Positions 10,501-18,516 of a stretch of DNA of 64,000 bases are shown here, in pieces; positions within the stretch are counted from its first letter, which is position 1; each line of letters starts with the position of its first letter. This stretch comes from Chitinophagales bacterium (GTDB lineage: Bacteria > Bacteroidota > Bacteroidia > Chitinophagales > UBA10324), in the NCBI GenBank assembly GCA_019694975.1, contig JAIBAY010000003.1, forward strand, positions 434,001-498,000. Reading direction: 5' to 3'. The notes beneath the pieces are model-generated. The model had not been told where the DNA came from, ran no database searches, and saw only the letters and a program-made list of their open reading frames with translations. The translations under genes and the position numbers were made by a program.

Positions 10501-12985
10501 AGAAGAGGTCGATCGGGTTAAGCGTGCCTTGTGTTACTACCTGTATCAGCATCATCTCGGCATCTGTCTCACCAATCACCACATCATTCAGGTTATTCTG
10601 ATAGGTCGTGCTCGACTGGTAGGTCATATTGGTCGGCGATGAAATAGTGATCGTATAATCTTCCGTTTCACCAAAATAGAACTGTGCGCATGATTCATAA
10701 TCAAACACGTTTGCATACTCCTTCTCCCGCACACGCATCCTGCGTTCGCCCACATAAGCCGCGTTATCCGGCACTGTTATCTCTCCACCCTGTGGTCCGG
10801 TAGTAGCAAATGATGAAGCATAGACAAACTCATCCGCATCCTCAAAATCACCATCGTTATTATAATCAATCCAGACGCCAAAACCCACCGAAGCAAACTC
10901 CGGACCTTCCAGCGACAACAGGTAAGGATTGCCTAATTCAAGCGTAGTTGTATTGTTTCCGGCTGCGGGATATTTGATATAACCATCAGCCGCGCCATTG
11001 CAACCTGAGCTTACGTTTGACAAAGTATTGATTGATACAGCATCAATAAAATAAAATCCGCATCCGTAGATACTGGTAGCCTGGCAATAACCTACTTGCC
11101 GGTTACCTGCGGGCGCCGTGACAGCAGGCACATGGATTCCTCCTGCACCGGTCATCACCACCTGGGTGCATTCAGCGTCGAGGTAGTCGCCTATTCCGGC
11201 ATCAGCAGTAATGTCGTAAGTCACCCAAAAATGATTTATGCCGGAAATGAGTGTGGCATTTCCGGTGACCGGACTGCCAAGGTTAGTGCTCAGACCAAAA
11301 AGCACATCTGTGGAAAAACCGGGATCAGCTCCTGTAAAATACACTTTCACATTCGATACATCATTGGCAAAATCAGTACTGCCGTTGGAATTGACCGTGA
11401 GCGAAGTGAGGTTGAATGGGCTGATACTTCCGGATGTTACCACTTCAACACTTATGATATCCTGGTCAGCTGCACCGGTCAGCACATCCAGTGTATTATT
11501 CTGATAGGTGCTTGTTGACACAAAAGTCATAGTAGTAGACGGCGTAATGGTAATGGTATAGTCTTCTGTTTCGCCATAGAACTGTGAGCTGCAATAATCA
11601 CTTGCAAGCGGCACGTAATTGTAGATACAGCGTATACGCATCCGATGGTCACCGAGGTAAGCAATGTTGTTGGGGATACTGATATTACCAAGGAAGATTT
11701 CAGTGCCGGGCGCCGGAGAAGCATACACAAATTCATCTGCATCGGCAAAGTCGAGATCGTTGTTAAAATCAATCCATACACCAAAGCCCTGGTTAAATTC
11801 CTGGCCTGCCTGCAGGGAAACAGTATAGTTACCACCCAATTCCAGTGATGTGGTAAAGTTTCCGGCAGGAGGGTAATAGATATAGTTATTGGTGTTTCCA
11901 TTGCAGCCACTGGAAAGATTGCTCAACGTATTGAGTGTTACATTGTCAATAAAATCATTGGAAGTGCATAGATTTTCGTATATCGGGTAACAATAATTAA
12001 CGACCCGGTAACCGTCGGGTGAAGTAACCGTCGGCACCTGTGTACCGGCGGCGCCTGTCATCACCAGCTGCGTACAGGCGGCATCGAGTGTGTCACCAAG
12101 CTGTGCACCGGGTGAGATATCGTACGTGACCCAGAAATAATTGGCACCTGAAGAGAGTGTTGCATTGACAACAATAGGTGCTGAAAGGTTGGTAGCAATC
12201 GCATACAACTGATCCGTATTGAAAACAGGGCTGTTTCCTGTGTAATATACTTTCACGGCATCTACATCATTGGCGAAATTGGTGGAACCATTGTCATTGA
12301 TAGTAAGAGAGGTCAGGTCGATTGGATTAAGTCCGCCGATCGTATTAACCTGAATACCTATCATCTCCGCATCCTGCTGCCCGAGCGACAACGCATCGGA
12401 ATTTGATTGAACCACGGTGCTGGAAACATATTCCATACTGCTGGTGGCAGGTGCTATGGTAACTGTGTAATCCTCCGTTTCACCATAGTTAAAACTGGCG
12501 CAGGACTCCGTTGGCAGGATGGTACTGTTGTATTTGCACCGTACCCGCATCCGCCTTGCACCAATATAATCCGGATTGGAGGGAATCGTTACCGGTCCGG
12601 TAAAAAGGTTGATACTGGCCGTGGGTGAAGCATACAGGAATTCATCAGGATCGTCAAAATCCAAATCGTTATTAAGATCTATCCAGACTCCAAATCCCTG
12701 TGGCCATTGAATACCTGACTGCAAGCTGATAGTATAGGAAGAACCGGATTCGAGCGTGGTGGTTAATGTTCCCGTTGGCAGGTATTCAATATAATTGTTG
12801 GTATTACCATTGCAGCCCGTACCATTATTGGAAAGACTGTTCAGCGTGATGTTATTGATAAAATCATTTGAGGTACACAGGTTCAGGAATGACCCGGAGC
12901 AATACTGCGCAGCAGCAGGCTGGCCAAATAGCAAAAGGAAGAAACCAAGTAGTCTTGCTGTGATGGAGTAAATGTTTTGTTTCAT
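7520..12985 (-). CDS. Giant secreted GEVED-repeat protein with T9SS C-terminal sorting domain
   Basis: 1821 residues. A signal peptide (about residues 1-26, ending QPAAAQ) precedes five GEVED modules whose GETEDYT strands fall near residues 170, 474, 777, 1077 and 1379. They alternate with four BNR_assoc_N-like modules (VYYTGNSPVF, YFWVTYDI). Each GEVED module has a WIDxNNDxxFxDxDEFxYASP acidic loop, suggesting calcium binding. Residues about 1390-1730 are Ig/PKD-like domains with paired Cys. The C-terminus from about 1740 (IIIYPNPGDG...KGTYYFELRN...RKKIVIQ) is a type A T9SS sorting domain, so the protein should be exported by T9SS and cleaved or anchored at the surface. It is a tandem paralogue of the partial gene on its 3' side and has its own terminator. 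The domain calls are solid; an adhesive or matrix function is inference. Confidence 0.9.
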   Translation of the reverse strand: MKQNIYSITARLLGFFLLLFGQPAAAQYCSGSFLNLCTSNDFINNITLNSLSNNGTGCNGNTNNYIEYLPTGTLTTTLESGSSYTISLQSGIQWPQGFGVWIDLNNDLDFDDPDEFLYASPTASINLFTGPVTIPSNPDYIGARRMRVRCKYNSTILPTESCASFNYGETEDYTVTIAPATSSMEYVSSTVVQSNSDALSLGQQDAEMIGIQVNTIGGLNPIDLTSLTINDNGSTNFANDVDAVKVYYTGNSPVFNTDQLYAIATNLSAPIVVNATLSSGANYFWVTYDISPGAQLGDTLDAACTQLVMTGAAGTQVPTVTSPDGYRVVNYCYPIYENLCTSNDFIDNVTLNTLSNLSSGCNGNTNNYIYYPPAGNFTTSLELGGNYTVSLQAGQEFNQGFGVWIDFNNDLDFADADEFVYASPAPGTEIFLGNISIPNNIAYLGDHRMRIRCIYNYVPLASDYCSSQFYGETEDYTITITPSTTMTFVSTSTYQNNTLDVLTGAADQDIISVEVVTSGSISPFNLTSLTVNSNGSTDFANDVSNVKVYFTGADPGFSTDVLFGLSTNLGSPVTGNATLISGINHFWVTYDITADAGIGDYLDAECTQVVMTGAGGIHVPAVTAPAGNRQVGYCQATSIYGCGFYFIDAVSINTLSNVSSGCNGAADGYIKYPAAGNNTTTLELGNPYLLSLEGPEFASVGFGVWIDYNNDGDFEDADEFVYASSFATTGPQGGEITVPDNAAYVGERRMRVREKEYANVFDYESCAQFYFGETEDYTITISSPTNMTYQSSTTYQNNLNDVVIGETDAEMMLIQVVTQGTLNPIDLFSITLSSAGSTNFPADVTGVKVYATGQSPVFSTGNLFGSATNLSSPVSGAQTLNTGNNYFWVTYDVAPAATLGDYLDVSCNQLQLTGAAGTQVPAVTSPDGSRQVGYCTAASLYGCQYYFIDGVTLNTLSNLTGCNGASNGYIKYPATGSNTTSLEVGSSYTITLEGPLYNPVGFGVWIDFNNDGDFDDADEFVFASPTYETGTQSGLIFIPANNAYLGERRMRIRAEDYAVIGSTEACTTYYSGETEDYTITLVPASTMVFSSVTTFQNNLSAVQLNMQDAEIAGVNILTIGSLNPYSLNSITFNANGSTDFANDVTGVKVYYSGSNPDFSTAELFGSASSLSSPITGSVALAGGANYFWLAYDIAATGTIGHFVDAECVSITLSGTGGTHVPDITAPAGSREINYCVGTYTYQCTSDDYIDNFTFNTLSNLASGCNGNVDNYINYNPTGNLTTTVMIGGTYDLTVQSGPDWMEGFGIWIDYNNDASFDGADEFVYASPDYGTSVYTGTVTIPLTASYVGQHRLRVRCNYYDTVAAEEYCSLFSYGETEDYTITIEPLPPCTGVPEPGTLSVTPDEFCAAGTVASLTLSNYPLAADIAFQWEQSANGTLWNTISGATGYTYATPPLSATSYYRVKVTCNNSGGSSYTNAAVINMVAAPAAPVAADVTHCGPGTVLLSASGGSGVLRWYDQLTGGTLLGTGASFTTPYITATTTYYVEEYIGTDITGCSSLRTPVKAIIYHPAIAASVDLDSICAGGSVNLQAENNGSGTFNYQWTPLIAGMIPANGQGASVIAPPAANTVFTVTASEVNGQCDTSLSVGVIVSPLPVVQLTGLSNTYEVIAPAVTLSGTPAGGNFSGPGVTGNSFSPAAAGVGGPYVISYTYSDANACTGVDTVHVVVTFPIGIDQPLTAERIIIYPNPGDGLLVLDITAPHITGELDCKVFNIVGQVVHEETIHVNGERVTQSFDFRQWSKGTYYFELRNDDQVIRKKIVIQ
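8850..12500 (-). repeat. Tandem ~905-bp coding repeats, second giant gene
   Basis: Five copies of the GEVED unit with four intervening beta modules recur every 900-909 bp (GEVED strands at about 12475, 11563, 10654, 9754 and 8849). The period and order match those of the neighbouring giant gene, which points to one ancestral repeated gene that duplicated. Confidence 0.85.
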
Positions 12986-13347
12986 GAATAGTCATTTAAT
13001 GGTTGGAGATGGTATTGTTGGGTTGGGTTGGGTTGAGTTGGTCTGACAGAAGGCATTGCGGCAATATTATTCTCAGGTGGCATTCACGCCTGATGCCTTC
13101 GCAAACCGAAAAGTAAACTTAAGATTAATTGGTTTAATACCGTTTACTTTTTTTATCCGCGTATTCATCATTTGAAGAAACGTGCGCTGTAATGAGCTGT
13201 TATTCCGCTATGTTTTTTTATGCAGTATGAAATTGCGATACTATCGTAAAACGGTGTTGTTTCGGGGTCAGTGGAAATAGCGTTATGAAAGATATGATGC
13301 AATTTACCATTGGCTCATTTTATTCTTTTTGCGACACAGCAATTTAC
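12986..13347. other. Intergenic region upstream of the 1821-aa gene, with a (GGGTT)n tract
   Basis: About 360 bp between the start of the giant gene and the stop of chrA. A short tandem tract of TTGGG units (about 13015-13041) sits some 30 bp before the start codon, in the presumed 5' untranslated region. The rest is AT-rich and should hold the promoter of the giant gene. No gene was seen. Confidence 0.5.
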
Positions 13348-14574
13348 TCAGAGTTCTGCATAAAGAATTCCCACTGCCAAAGCCAGCAGCACCAGCACCG
13401 GTGCTTTAATTCTGGTAAATTCAAGCAACAGGAAAGTCATCACTACCACACCCATATTGATCCAGAGAAACTGCAGGTTGGTGTAAAGTATCACAGCCGC
13501 GGCAAGCACCAGCCCTACGGAAGCCGCATTGATGCCGATGAGCGATTTTCTTACGAAGGCAAAATGCTTGGCATATTGCCAGAATGGGTAGACAATAAAA
13601 GCTATCAGCGTGCCCGGCAAAAAAATGGCTACGATACCAATTATACAACCACCAAACTGCGAGGTGGCCCCCATGCCTTTAAGCGCCATTCCTCCTGTAA
13701 ATGCGGCAAGGGCAAATGACGGGCCCGGCAATGCCTGATTGATGGCCAGGCCGGAAAGAAAATCTGTTGCTGAGATATAATGATGGTGCTTGACGAACTG
13801 TTCAAACATCATCGGCACCAGCACACTGCCGCCGCCGAAAGTAAGCGCACCAAAGCGGAAGAAGTTTTCAAACAGTACAAATGGTTTTGCCTTAGTAACC
13901 AGTGCCAGTGCACCGGCCAGCAAAAACACACCGAAGAAAATGGTAATGCCACGATAGGCATGCTTCCATTTTACCTTTTGTAATTCATTGTTCCCGCCTG
14001 ATGGTTGCTGAGAAGGAAAGACAATGGCTTCGCTCTCCCTCTCTTTGTGCGTTATATTGGTGACTATTGCCGCGCCCAATAAAATAAGCGGAAATGTCCA
14101 TGGAGTAGTAACGGCCAGCGCCGCCCCTATGGCCAGCAGCATGATGGAGACAGAAGTCCTGTTGTTCACCACATGGAGTCCCATCCTGAATCCGGCATGA
14201 GCAATTACACCGATGGCCATCGGTTGAATAAACAGCAGAAAGTCGGTCGGCATATTTCGTGTTTCGAAAGTAGAAAACACGGCCACGAGCAACGACATTA
14301 TCAATGATGCGGGAAGTATCCATACCAGCAATGCGAGTATGGCCATCAGCGCATTCCATTTTTTCTGCGTGAGCACAATAATGGTTTGCGTGGAAGCCGG
14401 ACCGGGCAGCATCTGGCAGAGTGCGTTCACCTCCAGGAGCTCATCGTGTGTGAAATAGCGGCGTTTCACCACCAGGATGTGATTCATCACTGCCAAATGT
14501 CCCTGCGGGCCACCGAATGAGGTGATGGCAACCAGGAAGATATCTTTCAGATAGATGAGGGCCCTGGGCCTCAT
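13348..14574 (-). CDS. chrA: Chromate transporter, ChrA/CHR family
   Basis: 408 residues, the usual length of two-domain CHR proteins. Each half starts with a CHR signature: SFGGPQGHLAVM near residue 20 and TFGGGSVLVPMM near residue 240. Each is followed by a LPGP element (CQMLPGPAST; QALPGPSFAL). Many hydrophobic segments fit an inner-membrane carrier. Known members export chromate, though many CHR paralogues have untested substrates, so chromate is inferred from family. It starts 7 bp after the stop of the 2OG oxygenase gene on the same strand, so the two are probably co-transcribed. Open frames on the opposite strand here are shadows. Confidence 0.9.
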   Translation of the reverse strand: MRPRALIYLKDIFLVAITSFGGPQGHLAVMNHILVVKRRYFTHDELLEVNALCQMLPGPASTQTIIVLTQKKWNALMAILALLVWILPASLIMSLLVAVFSTFETRNMPTDFLLFIQPMAIGVIAHAGFRMGLHVVNNRTSVSIMLLAIGAALAVTTPWTFPLILLGAAIVTNITHKERESEAIVFPSQQPSGGNNELQKVKWKHAYRGITIFFGVFLLAGALALVTKAKPFVLFENFFRFGALTFGGGSVLVPMMFEQFVKHHHYISATDFLSGLAINQALPGPSFALAAFTGGMALKGMGATSQFGGCIIGIVAIFLPGTLIAFIVYPFWQYAKHFAFVRKSLIGINAASVGLVLAAAVILYTNLQFLWINMGVVVMTFLLLEFTRIKAPVLVLLALAVGILYAEL

Positions 14575-14581
14575 GAGCTGA

Positions 14582-15535
14582 TCATTTATTTTTTTTCAGG
14601 CCGATTTCAATCAATCGCTCATCGAGATACTCACCGGCGGAGATGGGATCGTATTTACGGGAATTTTCCAGTGAGATGCAGGAGCCCAGGCAATCAAGCC
14701 GCATTTCAGAACGTGGATGCAGGAAGAAGGGAATGGAATAACGCGAAGTGCCCCATAACTCCTTCGGCGGATTTACAACCCTGTGCGTGGTTGATTTCAG
14801 CCGGTCGTTGGTGAGCCGTTGCAGCATATCTCCCACATTCACCACAATTTGTCCCGGCATAGCTGTCACCGGCACCCATTTTTCGTCGCGTGTAAAAATT
14901 TCGAGTCCCTCAGCAGAAGCGCCTACGAGCAAGGTGATCAGGTTGATGTCTTCATGCTGCTCTGCACGCAGAGCCGATTTAGGATCGCCGGTGATAGGCG
15001 GATAATGAATGGCACGCAGAATACTGTTTCCGTTGTGAATCTTCTTATCGAAATAGATTTCCGGAAGATCAAGATAAAGGGCGATGGCCCGCATCAGGTA
15101 GCCGCCGGCGATTTCGAAACTTTTATATGCATTGATATTTACTTCATTGAAACCCGGCAGTTCGGTTACCCATACATTATCGGGATATTCTTTTTTTATC
15201 GGGTCATCATCCATCACCATCTGCCCAAACTGAAAAAACTCCTTCAGGTCAGCCACCTTGCTTCCTTTAGCGTGTTCCCTGCCGAAAGAGGTATAACCCC
15301 TTTGCCCCGCAAGTTCGGGCCTTTCATACTTGAATTTGATTTCATCCGGTAAAGAAAAAAATGCTTTTACTTCCCGGTAGAGTTCTTCAATCATTTTATC
15401 ATTGATACCGTGATTCTTCACGGCAACAAATCCTACGGTATGATATGCATCACCCAGCTCCCTGATAAAACTGCGTTTCTTTTCCGGTGTGCCGGAAATA
15501 TAATCTGACAAGTCAACAACAGGTACATGATCCAT
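14582..15535 (-). CDS. Isopenicillin-N-synthase-like 2-oxoglutarate/Fe(II) dioxygenase
   Basis: 317 residues. The N-terminal DIOX_N-like part (VPVVDLSDY..., GFVAVKNHGI) precedes the double-stranded beta-helix core. The iron-binding triad is visible as H194-x-D196 (QHEDINLITLL) and H251 (STTHRVVNPP). The 2OG-binding R265-x-S267 follows (RYSIPFF). This pattern fits the plant-type/IPNS family of soluble non-haem oxygenases, which hydroxylate or desaturate small molecules. The substrate cannot be told from sequence. It lies just upstream of chrA with a 7-bp gap. Confidence 0.88.
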   Translation of the reverse strand: MDHVPVVDLSDYISGTPEKKRSFIRELGDAYHTVGFVAVKNHGINDKMIEELYREVKAFFSLPDEIKFKYERPELAGQRGYTSFGREHAKGSKVADLKEFFQFGQMVMDDDPIKKEYPDNVWVTELPGFNEVNINAYKSFEIAGGYLMRAIALYLDLPEIYFDKKIHNGNSILRAIHYPPITGDPKSALRAEQHEDINLITLLVGASAEGLEIFTRDEKWVPVTAMPGQIVVNVGDMLQRLTNDRLKSTTHRVVNPPKELWGTSRYSIPFFLHPRSEMRLDCLGSCISLENSRKYDPISAGEYLDERLIEIGLKKNK

Positions 15536-15715
15536 GGCTTAATGTTTAATTTTCAATGAATGTAAAACTAAGAGAAGAAATCGGAAAGTGAAGCGAAGAA
15601 TTAGTGAAGAAAAAAATGATGAACGGCATCTGTTCTTTTCATTTACCCGGCACCTGACAGTGCTGCAACAACTCCAGACATGCCATGAGCAGATGACCTG
15701 CTGTTGACAAGCTGC

Positions 15716-16774
15716 TCACCGCAATGGCTTATACTTTGAAGCGGACAGAATCTTCTGCGCATCCGTTTCTTCCATGAGCTGCTGCAGTGTATATCCTTCA
15801 TTCTTTTCCATGAATGCCGTAACAATCCTCCATCCCACCCAGCTCCCGATATTGCCGGGCGCTTCTTCAGGCATGCCGGAAGTGGATGGCCCTTCGTTTA
15901 TATATTTAGCATATTGCAGCGGATCGGTACTGTACAGCAATTTTTTCTCAATAAAAAATTTCCAGATCTCCGGTTCATTGTTTTTGCACCATACAAGATC
16001 TGCTTTTGTATAACCGGTGATGATGGAATCGTCGGCTGCGGGTAAAACCTTTTTCTTGAGATAAAGAATCTTGCCATTGTAGATCATGGCATCCAGCAAT
16101 TTTTTACCGGGAGCATTGAATTCAAAGTTGGCTGTTGCCAGTACGTGTATGCAATTACATACCATATATTCGGGTGTAAAACGGCGCAGCAGGTATTGCG
16201 GCACCGGTTCGGTTTCATATTTATAAAATGCTGAACCGGGACCAAGGTATTTATCGAGGCTTATGCATAACAGGTCGTTGCCGACTGTAAAGGCGGGAGG
16301 CGCATTAATGAGCGTATTGACTTCCGGAATGGCAGCCTTCGGAAAATAATATTTAAAATAACGCAGTGCCAGCTGAAGATTTTGTGCAAAGACCGTCACA
16401 TCATCAAACCGCATCATCGTGGAATCGTACAATGCCTGTGAATAAGGCGACTGTACATATTGCCAGATGCTGTCCTTCCAACTCTTGGTGGTATCCGCTT
16501 CGAGGTCCCATCCGCCTATCTCTCTGAAATAAAATGGAAATAAAACAGGATATTTTTTGCGCAGGGAATCTATCTGCGACGGATAGGCGGAAGCGCTGAG
16601 TGCAAACAGATCTTTTTCCATCCGGTTCAGTTTCAGATCAACCTCCACACCGGAGAGATCCGGTGGCTTACCAGAGTGGCAGGATGCAACGGTCAACAGC
16701 AGGGCCAACAGCCAACACTGCCGCGAAAATAACCGGCAGTTGCCGGCATACAACTTCACCATCATCCGGTTCAT
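15716..16774 (-). CDS. gldB: Gliding motility lipoprotein GldB-like
   Basis: 352 residues. A hydrophobic signal segment ends in a lipobox with the acceptor Cys at residue 32 (LLTVASC), so the protein should be a membrane-anchored lipoprotein. The start VEVDLKLNRMEKDLF and the end (GWRIVTAFMEKN...LSASKYKP) match the pattern I know for GldB, a lipoprotein required for gliding in Flavobacterium and kept in many non-gliders with T9SS. The start codon overlaps the stop of the upstream crotonase-family gene (ATGA), so the two are translationally coupled. The substantial number of T9SS cargo genes in the window is consistent with a Gld/T9SS cell type. Confidence 0.78.
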   Translation of the reverse strand: MNRMMVKLYAGNCRLFSRQCWLLALLLTVASCHSGKPPDLSGVEVDLKLNRMEKDLFALSASAYPSQIDSLRKKYPVLFPFYFREIGGWDLEADTTKSWKDSIWQYVQSPYSQALYDSTMMRFDDVTVFAQNLQLALRYFKYYFPKAAIPEVNTLINAPPAFTVGNDLLCISLDKYLGPGSAFYKYETEPVPQYLLRRFTPEYMVCNCIHVLATANFEFNAPGKKLLDAMIYNGKILYLKKKVLPAADDSIITGYTKADLVWCKNNEPEIWKFFIEKKLLYSTDPLQYAKYINEGPSTSGMPEEAPGNIGSWVGWRIVTAFMEKNEGYTLQQLMEETDAQKILSASKYKPLR

Positions 16775-17550
16775 TCACCCTTGAATTGTGGTTTGCGTTT
16801 TTGCAGAAAGGCACTGATGCCTTCTTTACTGTCAGCCGATGCGGCAGCAATATCCTGGCAATAGGCTTCATAACCGAGCATAGTGTCAAGGTCGCAGTGG
16901 AAAGATTTATTGAGCATTTTTTTCATCAAGCCGATGGCTTTCGTTGGAGCGTTGGCATAAAAGTCAGCAACCTGTTGCACGGCACTATCGAGCTGATCCA
17001 TCGGAACAGCGGATTTTACAAGGCCTATTGCCACCGCTTCCGCTGCTCCTACTTTCCTTCCGGTAGTGGCGAGATCGAATGCCATAGCCGAACCCACCAG
17101 CCGGGGAAGAAAATAGCCTGATCCGGAATCGAGCACAAGCCCGATATTGATAAAGATCTCCGAGAGTGCCGCTTCTTCTGCCGCTATCACCATATCGCAG
17201 GCAAGGGCAAGAGAACAACCCGCACCTGCTGCCACGCCATTCAACCGGCAGATCACCGGTTTCGGCATATTCCGCAACTGCCTGATGATAGGATTATAGC
17301 CGTTGTGCAGTGATTCGGCAATTTTGCGATCAGGATTCGCCATCACTTCTTTCAAATCCTGCCCCGAACAAAAAGCTTTGCCTGCACCCGTGATCACCAC
17401 CACACGCACTGCCACCTGCCGCTCCGCTTCTTTCAGGGCCTGCAGCAGTTCCTTACGCAAAAGATCATTGAATGCATTATATACTTCAGGGCGGTTCAGT
17501 GTAATGGTGGCTTTGGCGCCGGTGATTTCAAACAAGATGGTTTCGAACAT
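16771..17550 (-). CDS. Enoyl-CoA hydratase/isomerase family protein, PaaG-like
   Basis: 259 residues, full crotonase length. The oxyanion-hole segments GKAFCSGQDL (about 58-66) and NGVAAGAGCSLALACD (about 104-119) are present. The position after IGLVL is Asp141 (LDSGSGYFLPRLVG), the arrangement of PaaG-type ring-epoxide isomerases (2-(1,2-epoxy-1,2-dihydrophenyl)acetyl-CoA isomerase) rather than classical hydratases. No other phenylacetate-pathway genes are near, so the exact reaction is unsure. It is cotranscribed with gldB by a 4-bp overlap, which may reflect shared expression rather than shared function. Confidence 0.85.
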   Translation of the reverse strand: MFETILFEITGAKATITLNRPEVYNAFNDLLRKELLQALKEAERQVAVRVVVITGAGKAFCSGQDLKEVMANPDRKIAESLHNGYNPIIRQLRNMPKPVICRLNGVAAGAGCSLALACDMVIAAEEAALSEIFINIGLVLDSGSGYFLPRLVGSAMAFDLATTGRKVGAAEAVAIGLVKSAVPMDQLDSAVQQVADFYANAPTKAIGLMKKMLNKSFHCDLDTMLGYEAYCQDIAAASADSKEGISAFLQKRKPQFKGE

Positions 17551-17931
17551 GGAGATCAGTTTTCAATTGATATTTTTTAAGAACAGGAATTTTTAATGCC
17601 GCCATAAAAGGCTACAATCAACAACACAAAGAAGTATGCTCCCTAACTGTTATTTTTCGTCTTTGTTGTGTCAAGAATTTTCCATCCTCTTTCCTTTGCT
17701 TTCATTACCATAGTCATTTGTCACTGCTAATTCCATTGCCTGGCGGCAGCAACCCGAATCTGCAGCGGTAAATATACACAAGCGCAATTTTTGTGCAGCA
17801 TCAGGCAGGATGTGGCTTATGACTGGTTGATTACGCATGTTGTTTTTTGCCGGGTTTGAAACAAATAATGAAAGACATTGTCAATGCGGTCAAAGAAATT
17901 TACATTTGAGGAAACCAGACCATATGATCTC
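17551..17931. other. Divergent intergenic region
   Basis: About 380 bp between the start of the crotonase gene (minus) and the start chosen for the lipoprotein gene (plus). It should contain both promoters. I see no RNA gene or strong hairpin. Confidence 0.4.
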
Positions 17932-18480
17932 ATGACACAGAACGTCAGCATTTTTTCTTGCCGCACCCTTTCTCTTCCGGCAGGCATAATCATGTCTGTG
18001 GCTGTAGTGATCTGCCTGTCATCCTGTGATTCATGTAAAACAAAACCTGATTTTCAAGATAAGACAGCACCTGCAGTAACCTGGATCGTGACGCATCCTT
18101 CGGGCAAGAAAGATACTATTCACGAAACCGGCAATGCGGTTGTATCGTGGAGTGAAGCGGTGAATGTGTTGGCCATCGTAGCAGATGACGGCGGTATCGT
18201 GGAAATCACGACCTACAGGTCAATATCCTATGATTGCCTGGGTGATGTTTTGCAATCACCTTCCTTCGGCCCGTTTGAACAAACTATTCCTGTGAGCCTT
18301 GATTCCCATGGTGAAGCGCTGAAGATTTTTCCTGTGGCCTATGATGTAAATACATTTCTTATCTGCCCCCAAAGCCTCGATTTTCAGCAAGGCACCATCA
18401 CTTTGAAATGTTCAGGATTGAATTTCGGGAATCTAAAGACGGAAGGTGTATTGTCAATACATGTGAACAGGCGATTCTAA
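17932..18480 (+). CDS. Hypothetical lipoprotein
   Basis: About 182 residues from the ATG at 17932. The frame stays open upstream to an ATG at 17884, so the start is uncertain. I chose 17932 because it puts a signal segment (IIMSVAVVICLSSC) directly before a lipobox Cys32. The mature part is beta-rich (TAPAVTWIVTHPSGKKD..., VNVLAIVADDGGIVEITT) and resembles an Ig-like fold by its alternating pattern, but I recognise no family. It is a single gene, convergent with the FAH-family gene downstream. Confidence 0.6.
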   Translation: MTQNVSIFSCRTLSLPAGIIMSVAVVICLSSCDSCKTKPDFQDKTAPAVTWIVTHPSGKKDTIHETGNAVVSWSEAVNVLAIVADDGGIVEITTYRSISYDCLGDVLQSPSFGPFEQTIPVSLDSHGEALKIFPVAYDVNTFLICPQSLDFQQGTITLKCSGLNFGNLKTEGVLSIHVNRRF

Positions 18481-18492
18481 ATAACCGGTGAA

Positions 18493-18504
18493 GATGCATG
18501 CATC
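18493..18504. other. 12-bp palindrome between convergent genes
   Basis: gatgcatgcatc is a perfect palindrome lying between the stops of two convergent genes. There is no T-tract, so I do not call it a terminator. Confidence 0.3.
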
Positions 18505-18516
18505 CATAATACAATA

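Noticed and set aside
11096..11518. 140-codon plus-strand open frame antisense to the giant GEVED gene
   Set aside because: It lies wholly inside the repeat-coding region, is Cys/His/Ser-rich with no domain, and is a shadow of the repeat composition.
3000..12985. Repeats as a CRISPR array
   Set aside because: The repeats are about 905 bp, coding and diverged, with no short identical repeats and spacers.
16600..17121. 173-codon plus-strand open frame
   Set aside because: It is antisense to gldB and the crotonase gene, both firmly identified.
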